Part shown: positions 43,391 through 51,151 of the stretch, piece by piece
How the letters are laid out: each line of letters starts with the position of its first letter
Numbering within the stretch: the stretch's first letter is position 1
DNA from: Syntrophobacter fumaroxidans MPOB
GTDB taxonomy: Bacteria > Desulfobacterota > Syntrophobacteria > Syntrophobacterales > Syntrophobacteraceae
DNA length: 64,000 bases
Direction of reading: 5' to 3'
Assembly: GCF_000014965.1 (NCBI RefSeq)
Contig: NC_008554.1
Coordinates: 1,166,001-1,230,000, forward strand
The notes under the pieces: generated by a model
Database searches by the model: none
What the model saw: only the letters and a program-made list of their open reading frames with translations
What the model was told of the DNA's origin: nothing
Made by a program: the position numbers and the translations under genes

Positions 43391-44848
43391 ATGGAAGTTT
43401 TCCGGACAGGTAAGGCTGGGATTGTTTTTCGATGGATTCGGTTGTTTACGTTCGTTGTCGCTCTGCCCTGTTTCCTGCTGTTGTCGCAAAGCATCCCCTC
43501 CGCGCACGGAGCCGCATGGCAGCAGGGCCCTCCTTCGTTTGCCGATCTTGCCGAACAAGTCAAGCATGCGGTTGTCAATATTTCCACCACGCAGGTCTTG
43601 AAGGAAAGCCCGATGCAACAGTTCATGGGACCGAACTCTCCCTTCCGCGATTTTTTCGATGACGATTTCATGAAGCGATTCTTCGGTGAACAACCTCAAG
43701 GACAAAGAAAGGGGCATGCTTTGGGTTCCGGATTCATTATCGACCAGTCCGGTTTGATTCTCACGAACAATCACGTCGTGGAGAAAGCTGACGAAATCAA
43801 GATCAAAACGCTCAGCGGAAAGGAATACGACGCGAAAGTGGTCGGACGCGACTCCAAGACCGATATCGCCCTGATCAAGGTCACGCCCGACACGGATTTC
43901 CCGAAGCCCGCGCAGCTTGGCAATTCGGACGCCATCCGAGTGGGCGACTGGGTGATGGCGGTGGGAAATCCTTTCGCTCTGGGCCACACCGTGACCGCGG
44001 GCATCATCAGCGCCAAGGGCAGGGTCATCGGGGCGGGCCCCTACGACGATTTCCTTCAGACCGATGCGGCGATCAACCCCGGGAACAGCGGCGGCCCCCT
44101 CTTCAACATGAACGCTGAAGTGGTCGGCCTCAATACGGCCATTGTAGCCCACGGGCAGGGCATCGGGTTTGCCACCCCCATCAACGTGGCCAAAGACATT
44201 CTGGAGCAGCTAAAATCCGGCAAGGTGGTTCGAGGCTGGCTCGGGGTCATGATCCAGGACATCACGCCCGAACTGGCCGAGTCGTTCGGTATCAAGGAGA
44301 CCAAGGGAGTCATCGTCGCCGACGTGGTGCCGGACGCTCCGGCTGAAGCCGCGGGCATCAAGCGCGGGGACGTCATCACTTCGGTCAATGGGAAAGAAAT
44401 CGACAATGCCCCCGCACTCTCCAGGTACATCGGTTTCAGCGCTCCCGGAACCCCGCTTTCGCTGCAGATCATCCGGGACGGCAAACCCATGTCGATCAAG
44501 GTGTCCAGCGGAACCATGCCCGACGAAGGCAAGGAAGCCAAAGTCGAAAAAAAGGAAAGCCTCTGGGGCATGGTCGTTCAGAATATCACACCGGAAATCG
44601 CTCAGCGCTTCGGATGGGATGAAAACGAACGCGGCGTCGTCATCACCGAAGTAAAGCCGGGAAGCCCCGCCGGCGAAGCCCGGTTGCGCCCGGGAGATCT
44701 GATCAAGGAAGTCAACCGGCAGAAGATTCAGAACATCAGGGATTACAACCAGGCCGTTCAGAAGCCTCAGCGGGGCCAGACCATGCTGCTGCTCGTGAAG
44801 AGGGGCAAGAATACGTTTTTTGTCTCGCTGAAGTCGACTCAGGAGTAG
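43391..44848 (+). CDS. HtrA/DegP-type periplasmic serine protease
   Basis: 485 residues; AAAGGAG before the ATG. Signal peptide LFTFVVALPCFLLLSQSIPSA. Catalytic triad His128 (TNNHVVE), Asp158 (SKTDIAL) and Ser233 (NPGNSGGPL). Two PDZ domains follow: one with GWLGVMIQDITPELAESFGI and another with WGMVVQNITPEIAQRFGWDE. This Do-type layout works as protease and chaperone for misfolded envelope proteins. Full length for the family. A strongly envelope-oriented EPS locus makes such a quality-control protease sensible, but HtrA is universal. Confidence 0.95.
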   Translation: MEVFRTGKAGIVFRWIRLFTFVVALPCFLLLSQSIPSAHGAAWQQGPPSFADLAEQVKHAVVNISTTQVLKESPMQQFMGPNSPFRDFFDDDFMKRFFGEQPQGQRKGHALGSGFIIDQSGLILTNNHVVEKADEIKIKTLSGKEYDAKVVGRDSKTDIALIKVTPDTDFPKPAQLGNSDAIRVGDWVMAVGNPFALGHTVTAGIISAKGRVIGAGPYDDFLQTDAAINPGNSGGPLFNMNAEVVGLNTAIVAHGQGIGFATPINVAKDILEQLKSGKVVRGWLGVMIQDITPELAESFGIKETKGVIVADVVPDAPAEAAGIKRGDVITSVNGKEIDNAPALSRYIGFSAPGTPLSLQIIRDGKPMSIKVSSGTMPDEGKEAKVEKKESLWGMVVQNITPEIAQRFGWDENERGVVITEVKPGSPAGEARLRPGDLIKEVNRQKIQNIRDYNQAVQKPQRGQTMLLLVKRGKNTFFVSLKSTQE

Positions 44849-44985
44849 CATTCGCCGGGTTTGCTTGCCTGAGTTTCCAAAGACATGTACAATCCGCGCG
44901 TGGGAAATCGGCGCTATGCGAAGTGCGTGGCGCCGTATCCCTTTTGACGCGTATTTCCGGTGCGGAGGCCGGACTTCTTCGGACC

Positions 44986-45309
44986 ATGATTGCAAGACCG
45001 ACCTGTTTCATCGTCACCGCTTCGCCGGAGGCCGTCCGCAGAGAGAAGGACAAGGCCCGTGCGTTGCGCAGGACTCAATGGTGGCAGAACCAGATTGCCA
45101 AGGGCGTATGCCGCTATTGCGGGAAGCCGACTCCGCCGAAGGAGCTCACCATGGATCACGTGGTTCCCCTGGTGCGCGAAGGCCGCACCACGCGAGGCAA
45201 TGTCGTGCCCGCCTGCAAGTCCTGCAACGACAAGAAGAAGTATCTGCTTCCCATCGAATGGGAGGAATATCTTCGGAATCTCGGCGGCCGGCCCGTCCGC
45301 GAAGATTGA
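44986..45309 (+). CDS. HNH endonuclease-family protein
   Basis: 107 residues from the ATG at 44986; the ribosome site is weak and an in-frame start further upstream (44923) is possible. A zinc site CRYC...CKSC surrounds the HNH core: MDHVVPLVREGRTTRGNVVP followed by ACKSCNDKKK. Short free-standing HNH proteins of this kind occur widely; most have no assigned role, and some act in DNA repair or restriction. No restriction methylase or phage gene is nearby. The following small Cys-rich gene may be in the same transcript. Confidence 0.85.
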   Translation: MIARPTCFIVTASPEAVRREKDKARALRRTQWWQNQIAKGVCRYCGKPTPPKELTMDHVVPLVREGRTTRGNVVPACKSCNDKKKYLLPIEWEEYLRNLGGRPVRED

Positions 45310-45340
45310 AACCAGGATTGTGAGATCGAGGAAGAACGGA

Positions 45341-45526
45341 ATGGAACAGTGTAAGGAATGTGATCTGGCCATCTACTGCTATTCGGATTCAAGCACCTGG
45401 ATTTTTCGTACCAAGCAGGAAATGGAAGAGAAGAAAGCCGCCATTTCGGAATGCCCGGTTCGCGAGCAGGTCGAGCAATTGCGATTGCAGGAAAAGCGAA
45501 AATGCTCCGGGGTCGGCGCGGGGTAG
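45341..45526 (+). CDS. Small Cys-containing protein, function unknown
   Basis: 61 residues starting MEQCKECDLAIYCYSDS. The ATG has GAGGAAG about 7 nt upstream. Cysteines are C4, C7, C13, then one near residue 38 (ISECPVREQV) and one in the tail (KRKCSG). A CxxC plus two further cysteines suggests a small metal- or redox-binding domain. A central charged helix (KQEMEEKKAAI) follows a Trp-rich turn. It sits 31 bp after the HNH gene. I recognise it only as a type of small conserved hypothetical protein. Confidence 0.65.
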   Translation: MEQCKECDLAIYCYSDSSTWIFRTKQEMEEKKAAISECPVREQVEQLRLQEKRKCSGVGAG

Positions 45527-45595
45527 CCGTGCCCGTGTCCCGCCTTTGCAGACGGGCCACCGGCACAAGTCCGCCCGGATCGGCCGGGGATTTCG

Positions 45596-46081
45596 TTACG
45601 TGAACATGTTGATCCGGCAATCCACGGCGTGTTTGAGGTAGTCTTCGGCTGTCTGGATCTCGACGCCCTCAAGGAACTCCCCGGGGTCTATTCCCATCAT
45701 ATCCACCGTCATTTTGCATGCCACCAGGTGAACCCCTTCCAGTTGAGCCATTTCCAGCAACTCGCAAATACTCGGGATACCCGCCGCCTCGACTTTCTTC
45801 TCCATCATCCGGGTCGCAACCATGGCCATCCCCGGCAGGGCCCCCATGGTCCCCGGCGGAATGAACCGGCACCGGTCGCCACCGCCTTTTCGGATCACGT
45901 TGATTCCCATGAAGGTGTAGAAAATCGTCGACTCCATCCCCATCCGAGCCGCGTTGATTCCCAGGATCAGGGCCGGATAGGCGCCGTCCAGGGTATCCCG
46001 GCTGCAGATGAAAGTACAGGACACCTTTTCGTCGGAGTTCTCTGAAGAGTTTCGGGTTGCGGGTTTGTTTTCTTCTGCCAT
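45596..46081 (-). CDS. DsrE/DsrF-like (DrsE_2) sulfur-relay-family protein
   Basis: 161 residues from the ATG at 46081 (GGAG ~8 nt upstream). The fold signatures are CTFICSRDTLDGAYPALILG, AARMGMESTIFYTFMGINVI, GMAMVATRMMEKKVEAAGIP and HLVACKMTVDMMGI. The cysteine in the last segment matches the conserved one of this family. DsrE-family proteins carry or transfer persulfide sulfur. The gene lies 105 bp after an ArsR-type regulator on the same strand, so the pair is probably an operon. In sulfur-cycling bacteria such pairs respond to reactive sulfur, which I infer here. Confidence 0.85.
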   Translation of the reverse strand: MAEENKPATRNSSENSDEKVSCTFICSRDTLDGAYPALILGINAARMGMESTIFYTFMGINVIRKGGGDRCRFIPPGTMGALPGMAMVATRMMEKKVEAAGIPSICELLEMAQLEGVHLVACKMTVDMMGIDPGEFLEGVEIQTAEDYLKHAVDCRINMFT

Positions 46082-46186
46082 GGTTGACTCCATTCCGGAC
46101 ATTGCCCATCTTCGACGCGTCAGGGCAACGGCGTTTCACGAAACGCTCGCCGCGCGCGTCATTTCCTTTTCGCCTCGAACCAACGA

Positions 46187-46483
46187 TCACTGCTGCCGCA
46201 CGCAATGAATCACTTTCACGACACTGGGGTGCGCCACGCGGTAGTACATCAGGTTGCCGTCCCTGCGCGAGGCAAGAATTCCCTTTGATTTCATGAGGTT
46301 CAACTGTTGAGAAGTGTATGGCTGCGCGGTGTTCAGCAGCCGGCACAGTTCGTTCACGGACCGCTCGCCCTGCTCCAGGATGTCTATGATCCGCAGTCTC
46401 ACCGGGTGAGCCACGGTCTTGAGGATTTCAGCCGCTTTCTGCAATTGAGCGGTCTCGATCTGGACAATCTCTTCGAGATCCAT
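46187..46483 (-). CDS. ArsR/SmtB-family transcriptional repressor, possibly persulfide- or redox-sensing
   Basis: 98 residues from the ATG at 46483 (GAGAGGATTC directly upstream). Winged-helix signature: ILKTVAHPVRLRIIDIL, RSVNELCRLLNTAQPYTSQQ as recognition helices and NLMYYRVAHPSVVKVI at the wing/C-terminal helix. There are two cysteines, C47 in the DNA-binding half and C94 in the last helix. This spacing recalls BigR/SqrR-type sensors, which respond through a disulfide or persulfide bridge. No CxC metal site is visible. The inverted repeat 20 bp upstream is a good operator candidate for autoregulation together with the DsrE-family gene. Confidence 0.85.
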   Translation of the reverse strand: MDLEEIVQIETAQLQKAAEILKTVAHPVRLRIIDILEQGERSVNELCRLLNTAQPYTSQQLNLMKSKGILASRRDGNLMYYRVAHPSVVKVIHCVRQQ

Positions 46484-46502
46484 GAATCCTCTCTCATTAT
46501 AT

Positions 46503-46518
46503 GAATATCTGAATATTC
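46503..46518. promoter_or_regulatory. Candidate ArsR-family operator
   Basis: GAATAT and ATATTC (46503-46508 and 46513-46518) form an inverted repeat with a 4-nt centre. It lies 20 bp upstream of the regulator's start codon. AT-rich inverted repeats of this size are typical ArsR-family operators. Confidence 0.55.
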
Positions 46519-46753
46519 GCTTTTTCAAATATATCTTCCCGCCGACGATGTCAAGTATCTTTTTTCATCCTTTTTCAATCCCATACGGCCCCACCTGCCT
46601 CACGGGCCGTTTCAACGCGCGGCCCGGGCAATGCCTCCCCGCGGCGCCGGGCTCCGGGTGTTGCTCCCGGATGTCCGCAGTCCTCCGGCTATGGCTCGTT
46701 TCGATCTTATGGTATATTATTGAATCAGAAGTGGGTTGAAAGGAGAATAGAAC

Positions 46754-46912
46754 ATGGCTGCGAGCGGGCGCTTCGGAAAGTACGGCGATCTGAAGAGGAA
46801 GGCGAAACTGAGGGCCAACGTCAAGTTGGATTCGGACCGGGTCAAAATGGCTTTCACCTCTCGCAGGGCGAAAACGCCCGGCCAGCACACCACGGGAGGC
46901 GGCGGCAAGTAG
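46754..46912 (+). CDS. Small basic protein, function unknown
   Basis: 52 residues: MAASGRFGKYGDLKRKAKLR at the start and a Gly-rich end. GGAG lies about 9 nt upstream of the ATG. It is strongly basic (Lys/Arg-rich), which would fit nucleic-acid or ribosome binding, but there is no known domain. It is followed after 5 bp by the GNAT gene on the same strand, so the two are probably one transcript, and it is divergent from the ArsR gene. Confidence 0.6.
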   Translation: MAASGRFGKYGDLKRKAKLRANVKLDSDRVKMAFTSRRAKTPGQHTTGGGGK

Positions 46913-46917
46913 GGATT

Positions 46918-47484
46918 ATGGAGGCCGAAGACAGTCAGGAAACGAAGAAAAAGAAACCCAATGTGGTCATTCGACCCATGGAGATCGACGATCTTGCCAA
47001 GGTGTTTCACCTGGGCGAGAAATTGTTCACTGCAAGAGAAGTACCCAACCTCTATCGTACCTGGGACGAGTACGAAGTGATCGCCCTTTTCCAGGGAGAT
47101 GCCGAATACTGCCTGGTGGCGGAAATCGAAGAAGAGATGGTCGGGTTTGCCCTGGGGACCACCGTCACCAAGAGCCATTCCGCCTGGCGATACGGATACC
47201 TCGTCTGGCTTGGTGTTGTCCCGGCCTATCACGGCATGGGGATTGCCTCCAGGCTTTTCAACCGGTTCCGCGACCTGATGCTGGAATCCGGCGTGCGCAT
47301 GCTTTTGGTGGATTCGGAGGCGGACAACCTGCCCGCCCTTCGCTTTTTCCGCAAGATGGGCTTCCGCCACCCCCAGCAACACATCTATCTGGCGCTCAAT
47401 CTCGATCCTCGCCTGCGCCGGATCCGGGAGAAGAAGACCGACGGACGCCAGGACGGCCGGTACAAACTGGATGACGATGACTAG
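46918..47484 (+). CDS. GNAT-family N-acetyltransferase (RimI-like)
   Basis: 188 residues. Standard GNAT features: VVIRPMEIDDLAKVFHLGEK at the N-terminus, WLGVVPAYHGMGIASRLFNR as the acetyl-CoA binding motif A (Q/R-x-x-G-x-G/A-like), and LVDSEADNLPALRFFRKMGF as motif B. An insertion around LYRTWDEYEV is unremarkable. Acceptor unknown; RimI-type members modify protein N-termini or small amines. The start follows the small basic protein by 5 bp, and its stop overlaps the M20 peptidase gene by 14 bp, so the three genes form an operon. Confidence 0.85.
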   Translation: MEAEDSQETKKKKPNVVIRPMEIDDLAKVFHLGEKLFTAREVPNLYRTWDEYEVIALFQGDAEYCLVAEIEEEMVGFALGTTVTKSHSAWRYGYLVWLGVVPAYHGMGIASRLFNRFRDLMLESGVRMLLVDSEADNLPALRFFRKMGFRHPQQHIYLALNLDPRLRRIREKKTDGRQDGRYKLDDDD

Positions 47485-48586
47485 AAATCAGCAACTCGTA
47501 AAGCCGAAACGACTCAAGCAGCTTCTGCGTCGACTGGTGAACATCTACTCGCCATCCGGCAAAGAAGAGGAGATCCTCCATTTTCTACAGAGCTATCTCC
47601 GACGGCACGGACTTCCCGTGGAACTCCAGGAGGTTGACACGAATCGGCACAACCTCATCGTAATGCCGCCGGACACGGAAGTTCTCCTGGCCCTCGTCGG
47701 GCACGTGGACACGGTGATGGCCCACGATCTGGACCACTTTGGCTACGAGGAAGACGGAGATTTGGTCTACGGCCTTGGAGCGGCCGATATGAAGGGGGGA
47801 TGCGCCGCCATGGTGGAAGCCTTCGTTGCGGCGTGGGAAGCGGGCCGTCGCGTTCTTCCGGTGGCGCTCGCCCTGGTGGTCGGGGAGGAGGAGGAAGGAG
47901 ACGGCGCCCAGAAGCTTGCCAGGGAGTACCATTTCCCCTGGACGGTGATCGGCGAACCGACCGACCTCAAGCCATGTTTGAACCACTACGGGTACATCGA
48001 AGTCCAGATCACGGCCACCGGCAGACGCGTTCACGCATCCCTGGCCAACCTCAGCCGGAATCCGGTGGAAACCGTGATGCGTTCCGTGCTGAGAATAGGC
48101 GAATACGTGGCGGCTCGCAGACCGGACATGGTCTACAATATACGTGACCTCTCGACCTCACGCTCGGGTTTCGCCGTACCGGATCGCTGCACGGCCTTTC
48201 TCGACATCCATCTGCCCCCCTCGGCGCCCATAGGAGAAATCACGGCCGAGATTGAAGAGGTCATGCTTCAACAGGAGCATGACAGCCCGGAACACAGCGA
48301 AACCGTGCGCTTTGCCAATATTCACTCAGGATACGAGCTCCCGGAAAAGGGAGCTGTCGTGGAGGCTCTGAAGAAGGTCTATTCGCACAATGCCATCGAG
48401 TGGTCCCCTCAGGCGTTTCGGAGCCACTCCGACGCGAATCTTTTTTGGGCCGCGGGAATGAAGCCTCTCCTGCTCGGCCCCGGCGCTCTGGAAAAAGCCC
48501 ACTCCCCCGAAGAATGCGTCTCCTTCAATGATGTTCTCGCCGCAGCGAGGCTCTATCACGATCTGCTGACGGCGTTACCCTCCTGA
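47471..48586 (+). CDS. M20-family zinc peptidase / deacylase (ArgE/DapE-like)
   Basis: 371 residues. Metal ligands of M20 enzymes are visible: ALVGHVDTVMAHD (His/Asp), YGLGAADMKGGCAAMVEAFV (bridging Asp) and VVGEEEEGDGA (Glu pair), plus FRSHSDANLFWAAGMKP near the C-terminus. The dimerisation domain spans GYIEVQITATGRRVHASLAN. Typical substrates are N-acyl amino acids or small peptides, e.g. N-acetyl-ornithine or lysine. An ATG at 47477 is an alternative start. It overlaps the acetyltransferase stop by 14 bp. The pairing with a GNAT gene could mean acetylation/deacetylation of related amines, which is speculation. Confidence 0.87.
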   Translation: MTMTRNQQLVKPKRLKQLLRRLVNIYSPSGKEEEILHFLQSYLRRHGLPVELQEVDTNRHNLIVMPPDTEVLLALVGHVDTVMAHDLDHFGYEEDGDLVYGLGAADMKGGCAAMVEAFVAAWEAGRRVLPVALALVVGEEEEGDGAQKLAREYHFPWTVIGEPTDLKPCLNHYGYIEVQITATGRRVHASLANLSRNPVETVMRSVLRIGEYVAARRPDMVYNIRDLSTSRSGFAVPDRCTAFLDIHLPPSAPIGEITAEIEEVMLQQEHDSPEHSETVRFANIHSGYELPEKGAVVEALKKVYSHNAIEWSPQAFRSHSDANLFWAAGMKPLLLGPGALEKAHSPEECVSFNDVLAAARLYHDLLTALPS

Positions 48587-48631
48587 AGCCCGGGCCCGGG
48601 GCATTCGAAACACGCCTCGAAGCCGTTCCGA

Positions 48632-49165
48632 TCAGGAAGCCGTCACGGACGTCTCTTCCCGCTGCCGATCCAGCTCCGGCAAAACCATTTGCCGTTCGCT
48701 GTAGATGAATATTCCGCCGCTGAAATGCTCCCTGTGGGCGGCGCACACCTCTTCAACCAAGCCTTCAAGCTCGGGGCAGTTCTCGATTCGCACATAGAGC
48801 GCGTACCCTTCGGCCGCCAGACTGGGCAGCGGCTCCCTGCTCATCGCCACCAGCAGCGGTCCGCTGTGGATACTCATCGTCCACCGGAAGGCCCGCCTCA
48901 GAGGTTCGATCACATAGGGTTGTGCCGTAAACGCCGCCTTGATGCGATCAATCAGTCGGCCCGGCCTCTTCGGCGGCTCTCTGTAGAATGTGACATCCGC
49001 TCGGTGAGACTTCTCCTCGCCATCCACAAAGACGGTGAACGGGTCGCCGCCTTGTTCCCTGGAGCATCCGGTCACCCCGCTGATCCTTTCATAGAGCTCG
49101 TTTGAAACCGCTTCAAGGGGATCCTTCCTGTCCCAGACTATCATGGTAACCGCCTGCTTTTCCAT
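48632..49165 (-). CDS. Conserved hypothetical protein
   Basis: 177 residues from the ATG at 49165 (AGAGG ~9 nt upstream). MEKQAVTMIVWDRKDPLEAV at the start, a central segment rich in Arg/Pro (YREPPKRPGRLIDRIKAAF), and IENCPELEGLVEEVCAAHRE near the end. The pattern of strands and helices would fit an alpha/beta fold, but I do not recognise a family. No signal peptide or membrane helix. It is divergent from the NlpC/P60 lipoprotein, and a perfect 18-bp palindrome lies between the two genes. Confidence 0.5.
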   Translation of the reverse strand: MEKQAVTMIVWDRKDPLEAVSNELYERISGVTGCSREQGGDPFTVFVDGEEKSHRADVTFYREPPKRPGRLIDRIKAAFTAQPYVIEPLRRAFRWTMSIHSGPLLVAMSREPLPSLAAEGYALYVRIENCPELEGLVEEVCAAHREHFSGGIFIYSERQMVLPELDRQREETSVTAS

Positions 49166-49471
49166 GCCAAGACCTCTTTCAAGGGATTTCACCCGCCGCC
49201 TGCAGGGAAACGAGAAATCCCCACCGGCAGCCGGCTGCACTGTGGTACACTGAACTTTGCAGATGACGAACAATCCGGTGCAGTTTATTCCAACTGGAAT
49301 AATGATGCCACATAATTCCGTGGTGCGCCGTTCAACACGCAGCCGCGCAGCGGTGCCGACGGTTTTGGACAATATCGGAGCAAAGGCGGCAGGACTCCCG
49401 GAGGGTGACTCTCCACCTCCCCGGACACGCAACCCGGGCAGTCATGAGAGCGGAGGCGGCAGGATTCTCGA
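49166..49471. other. Divergent intergenic region
   Basis: 306 bp between the hypothetical gene and the NlpC/P60 gene. It contains the 18-bp palindrome listed separately and presumably both promoters. No coding signature. Confidence 0.45.
49285..49302. promoter_or_regulatory. Perfect 18-bp palindrome, candidate operator
   Basis: TTATTCCA-AC-TGGAATAA is a perfect inverted repeat with 8-bp arms and a 2-nt centre. It lies between divergent genes, 120 bp from one start and 170 bp from the other, and stands out in its AT content. It could bind a dimeric regulator. Confidence 0.4.
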
Positions 49472-50851
49472 ATGGTTACTGGCAGTTTCGGTTCTTTCGT
49501 CGGACTCCCGCGAACAGCGTTCGCCTGGCTTGTCCTCCCCTTCTGTCTCTGGGCCTGTGGAAGCACGCCGGCGGTCATACGAGACGTCGAGGTTCACCCG
49601 CAGGATGCCCTTCATTACCTGGATGGGACCGCATCGGAGGTGGTGATCGACGCCGATCGGCACGCCGCCCTCGACCGGGAATTCGACCGTCGGTATTTTG
49701 CTCCCTGGCATCGGCAACAACCGGTTTATTCCCGATCGGACATGGAAAAGGAGCTTCTGAAGTTTCGAAAGAACCCCGGATTCGGCGAGAACAAGCGAGC
49801 GCATGCCCCCGACTGGATCGAATCCATGGCCGCCCGCGCCAATCTTGAGCATTATCCCGACGCAGGCTTTGCCGGCGTCACCGTGGTCAACTCCGACCTC
49901 CGCCTTCTTCCCACCCACAGACCTCACTTCGACAGCGCCGACGGAGCCGGGACCGGCTATCCCTTCGACAATCTGCAGAACTCCGCCCTTCATGCCAACA
50001 CACCCGTTTTCGTCAGCCACCGGTCCGCGGATAAAGCGTGGGTCTTCGTCGAATCCCATTCCGGATTCGGGTGGCTCCCCGCCAGGGACGTTGCCCGCGT
50101 GGACGAGGCTTTTGTCGCGCAGTGGGAGAACCGTCGGCTCATAACGGTTCTTGAAGACGAGTCTGCCGTCTTTGACGAAAAAGGCATGTTCCTGTTCAGT
50201 GCCAACGCGGGTGCGCTTTTCCCCCTGTCCGACGAGGACGCCGACGCGTACCGGGTCTTCGTCGCCGTACCCGACGAAAACCGCAATGCCGAAATCCGCG
50301 GCAGCCGCCTGCTTAAAACCCACGCCCGGGTGAAGCCTCTGCCCTTGACACGCCGCAATATCGCCGCCGTGGCCAATATTTTTCTCAACAAGCCTTACGG
50401 GTGGGGCGGAATCTATCAGAACCGCGACTGCTCCTCGACGCTCAAAGACCTCTTTACACCGTTCGGGATCTGGCTTCCGCGCCATTCTTCCGACCAGGCC
50501 CTCCACGGGGGATACTACATGGATTTGAGCGGCCTCGATCCCACGGCGAAAGAACGCGCCATCATCCGGGACGGTTCGCCTTACCTGAGCCTGCTGTGGC
50601 TCAAGGGTCACATCATGCTCTACCTTGGAACCTTCCAGGGGCAACCGCTTGTGCTGCACAACATGTGGGGCGTCAGAACGCGGCGCCTTTTGCAGCGTGA
50701 GGGAAGGCTGATCATCGGCCGTGCAGTCATCACAACCTTACGACCCGGATCGGAGCTCCGCGAGCTGGACCGGTCCGGGGGCGGCCTTCTCGACAAGCTA
50801 CGCGGCATGACGCTTCTGATCACCCCTCCCACTCCCGTCAATAAGGAATGA
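49472..50851 (+). CDS. NlpC/P60-family lipoprotein with SH3-like domains
   Basis: 459 residues; AGGA ~9 nt before the ATG. The lipobox-type Cys29 follows LVLPFCLWAC, so it is probably a lipoprotein. Two SH3-like regions occupy the middle (VTVVNSDLRLLPTHR; VFVESHSGFGWLPARDVARV). The C-terminal NlpC/P60 domain starts GWGGIYQNRDCSSTLKD with catalytic Cys320, and its His is in KGHIMLYLG. The architecture matches SH3-NlpC/P60 cell-wall hydrolases that cut peptidoglycan stem peptides. An extended N-terminal domain covers ~30-150. The gene is alone on its strand between a divergent gene and the DksA-like gene. Confidence 0.88.
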   Translation: MVTGSFGSFVGLPRTAFAWLVLPFCLWACGSTPAVIRDVEVHPQDALHYLDGTASEVVIDADRHAALDREFDRRYFAPWHRQQPVYSRSDMEKELLKFRKNPGFGENKRAHAPDWIESMAARANLEHYPDAGFAGVTVVNSDLRLLPTHRPHFDSADGAGTGYPFDNLQNSALHANTPVFVSHRSADKAWVFVESHSGFGWLPARDVARVDEAFVAQWENRRLITVLEDESAVFDEKGMFLFSANAGALFPLSDEDADAYRVFVAVPDENRNAEIRGSRLLKTHARVKPLPLTRRNIAAVANIFLNKPYGWGGIYQNRDCSSTLKDLFTPFGIWLPRHSSDQALHGGYYMDLSGLDPTAKERAIIRDGSPYLSLLWLKGHIMLYLGTFQGQPLVLHNMWGVRTRRLLQREGRLIIGRAVITTLRPGSELRELDRSGGGLLDKLRGMTLLITPPTPVNKE

Positions 50852-51151
50852 CTCCGCCGGATGCCCCTCCCGCCGCCAAGGCTGCTTCCCGAATCCCACA
50901 CGACTCCGCTTCCACCCCGGCAGGACAGGAATCCCGGCAAACACTCCGCTCCGGGGCCTGGCCGGTGCGAGGTTTTCACTTTCACCCGGGAGGTGCGACC
51001 ATCAAAAGGTCCACTCCAAAGCCTGCGCCGATGGCGTGAACACTCACCCATGTTCGACTCGGACGCTGCTCCGGCTTGAACTCCATGGGACAAAATCTTA
51101 ATATCTAAAACAGCCAACAATGGCTGGGAGTTGTGAGGTATTGGAGGTTGA
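50852..51151. other. Leader of the DksA-like gene with a small hairpin
   Basis: 300 bp with no coding signature. A short hairpin CAGCCA-ACAA-TGGCTG (51111-51126) lies ~25 bp before the start codons, just ahead of the GGAGG ribosome site. It might affect translation, but the stem is short. Confidence 0.4.

Noticed and set aside
44986-45309. HNH gene as part of a restriction or phage-defence system
   Set aside because: No methylase, helicase, integrase or other defence gene is nearby; neighbours are HtrA, a small Cys protein and a DsrE-family gene.
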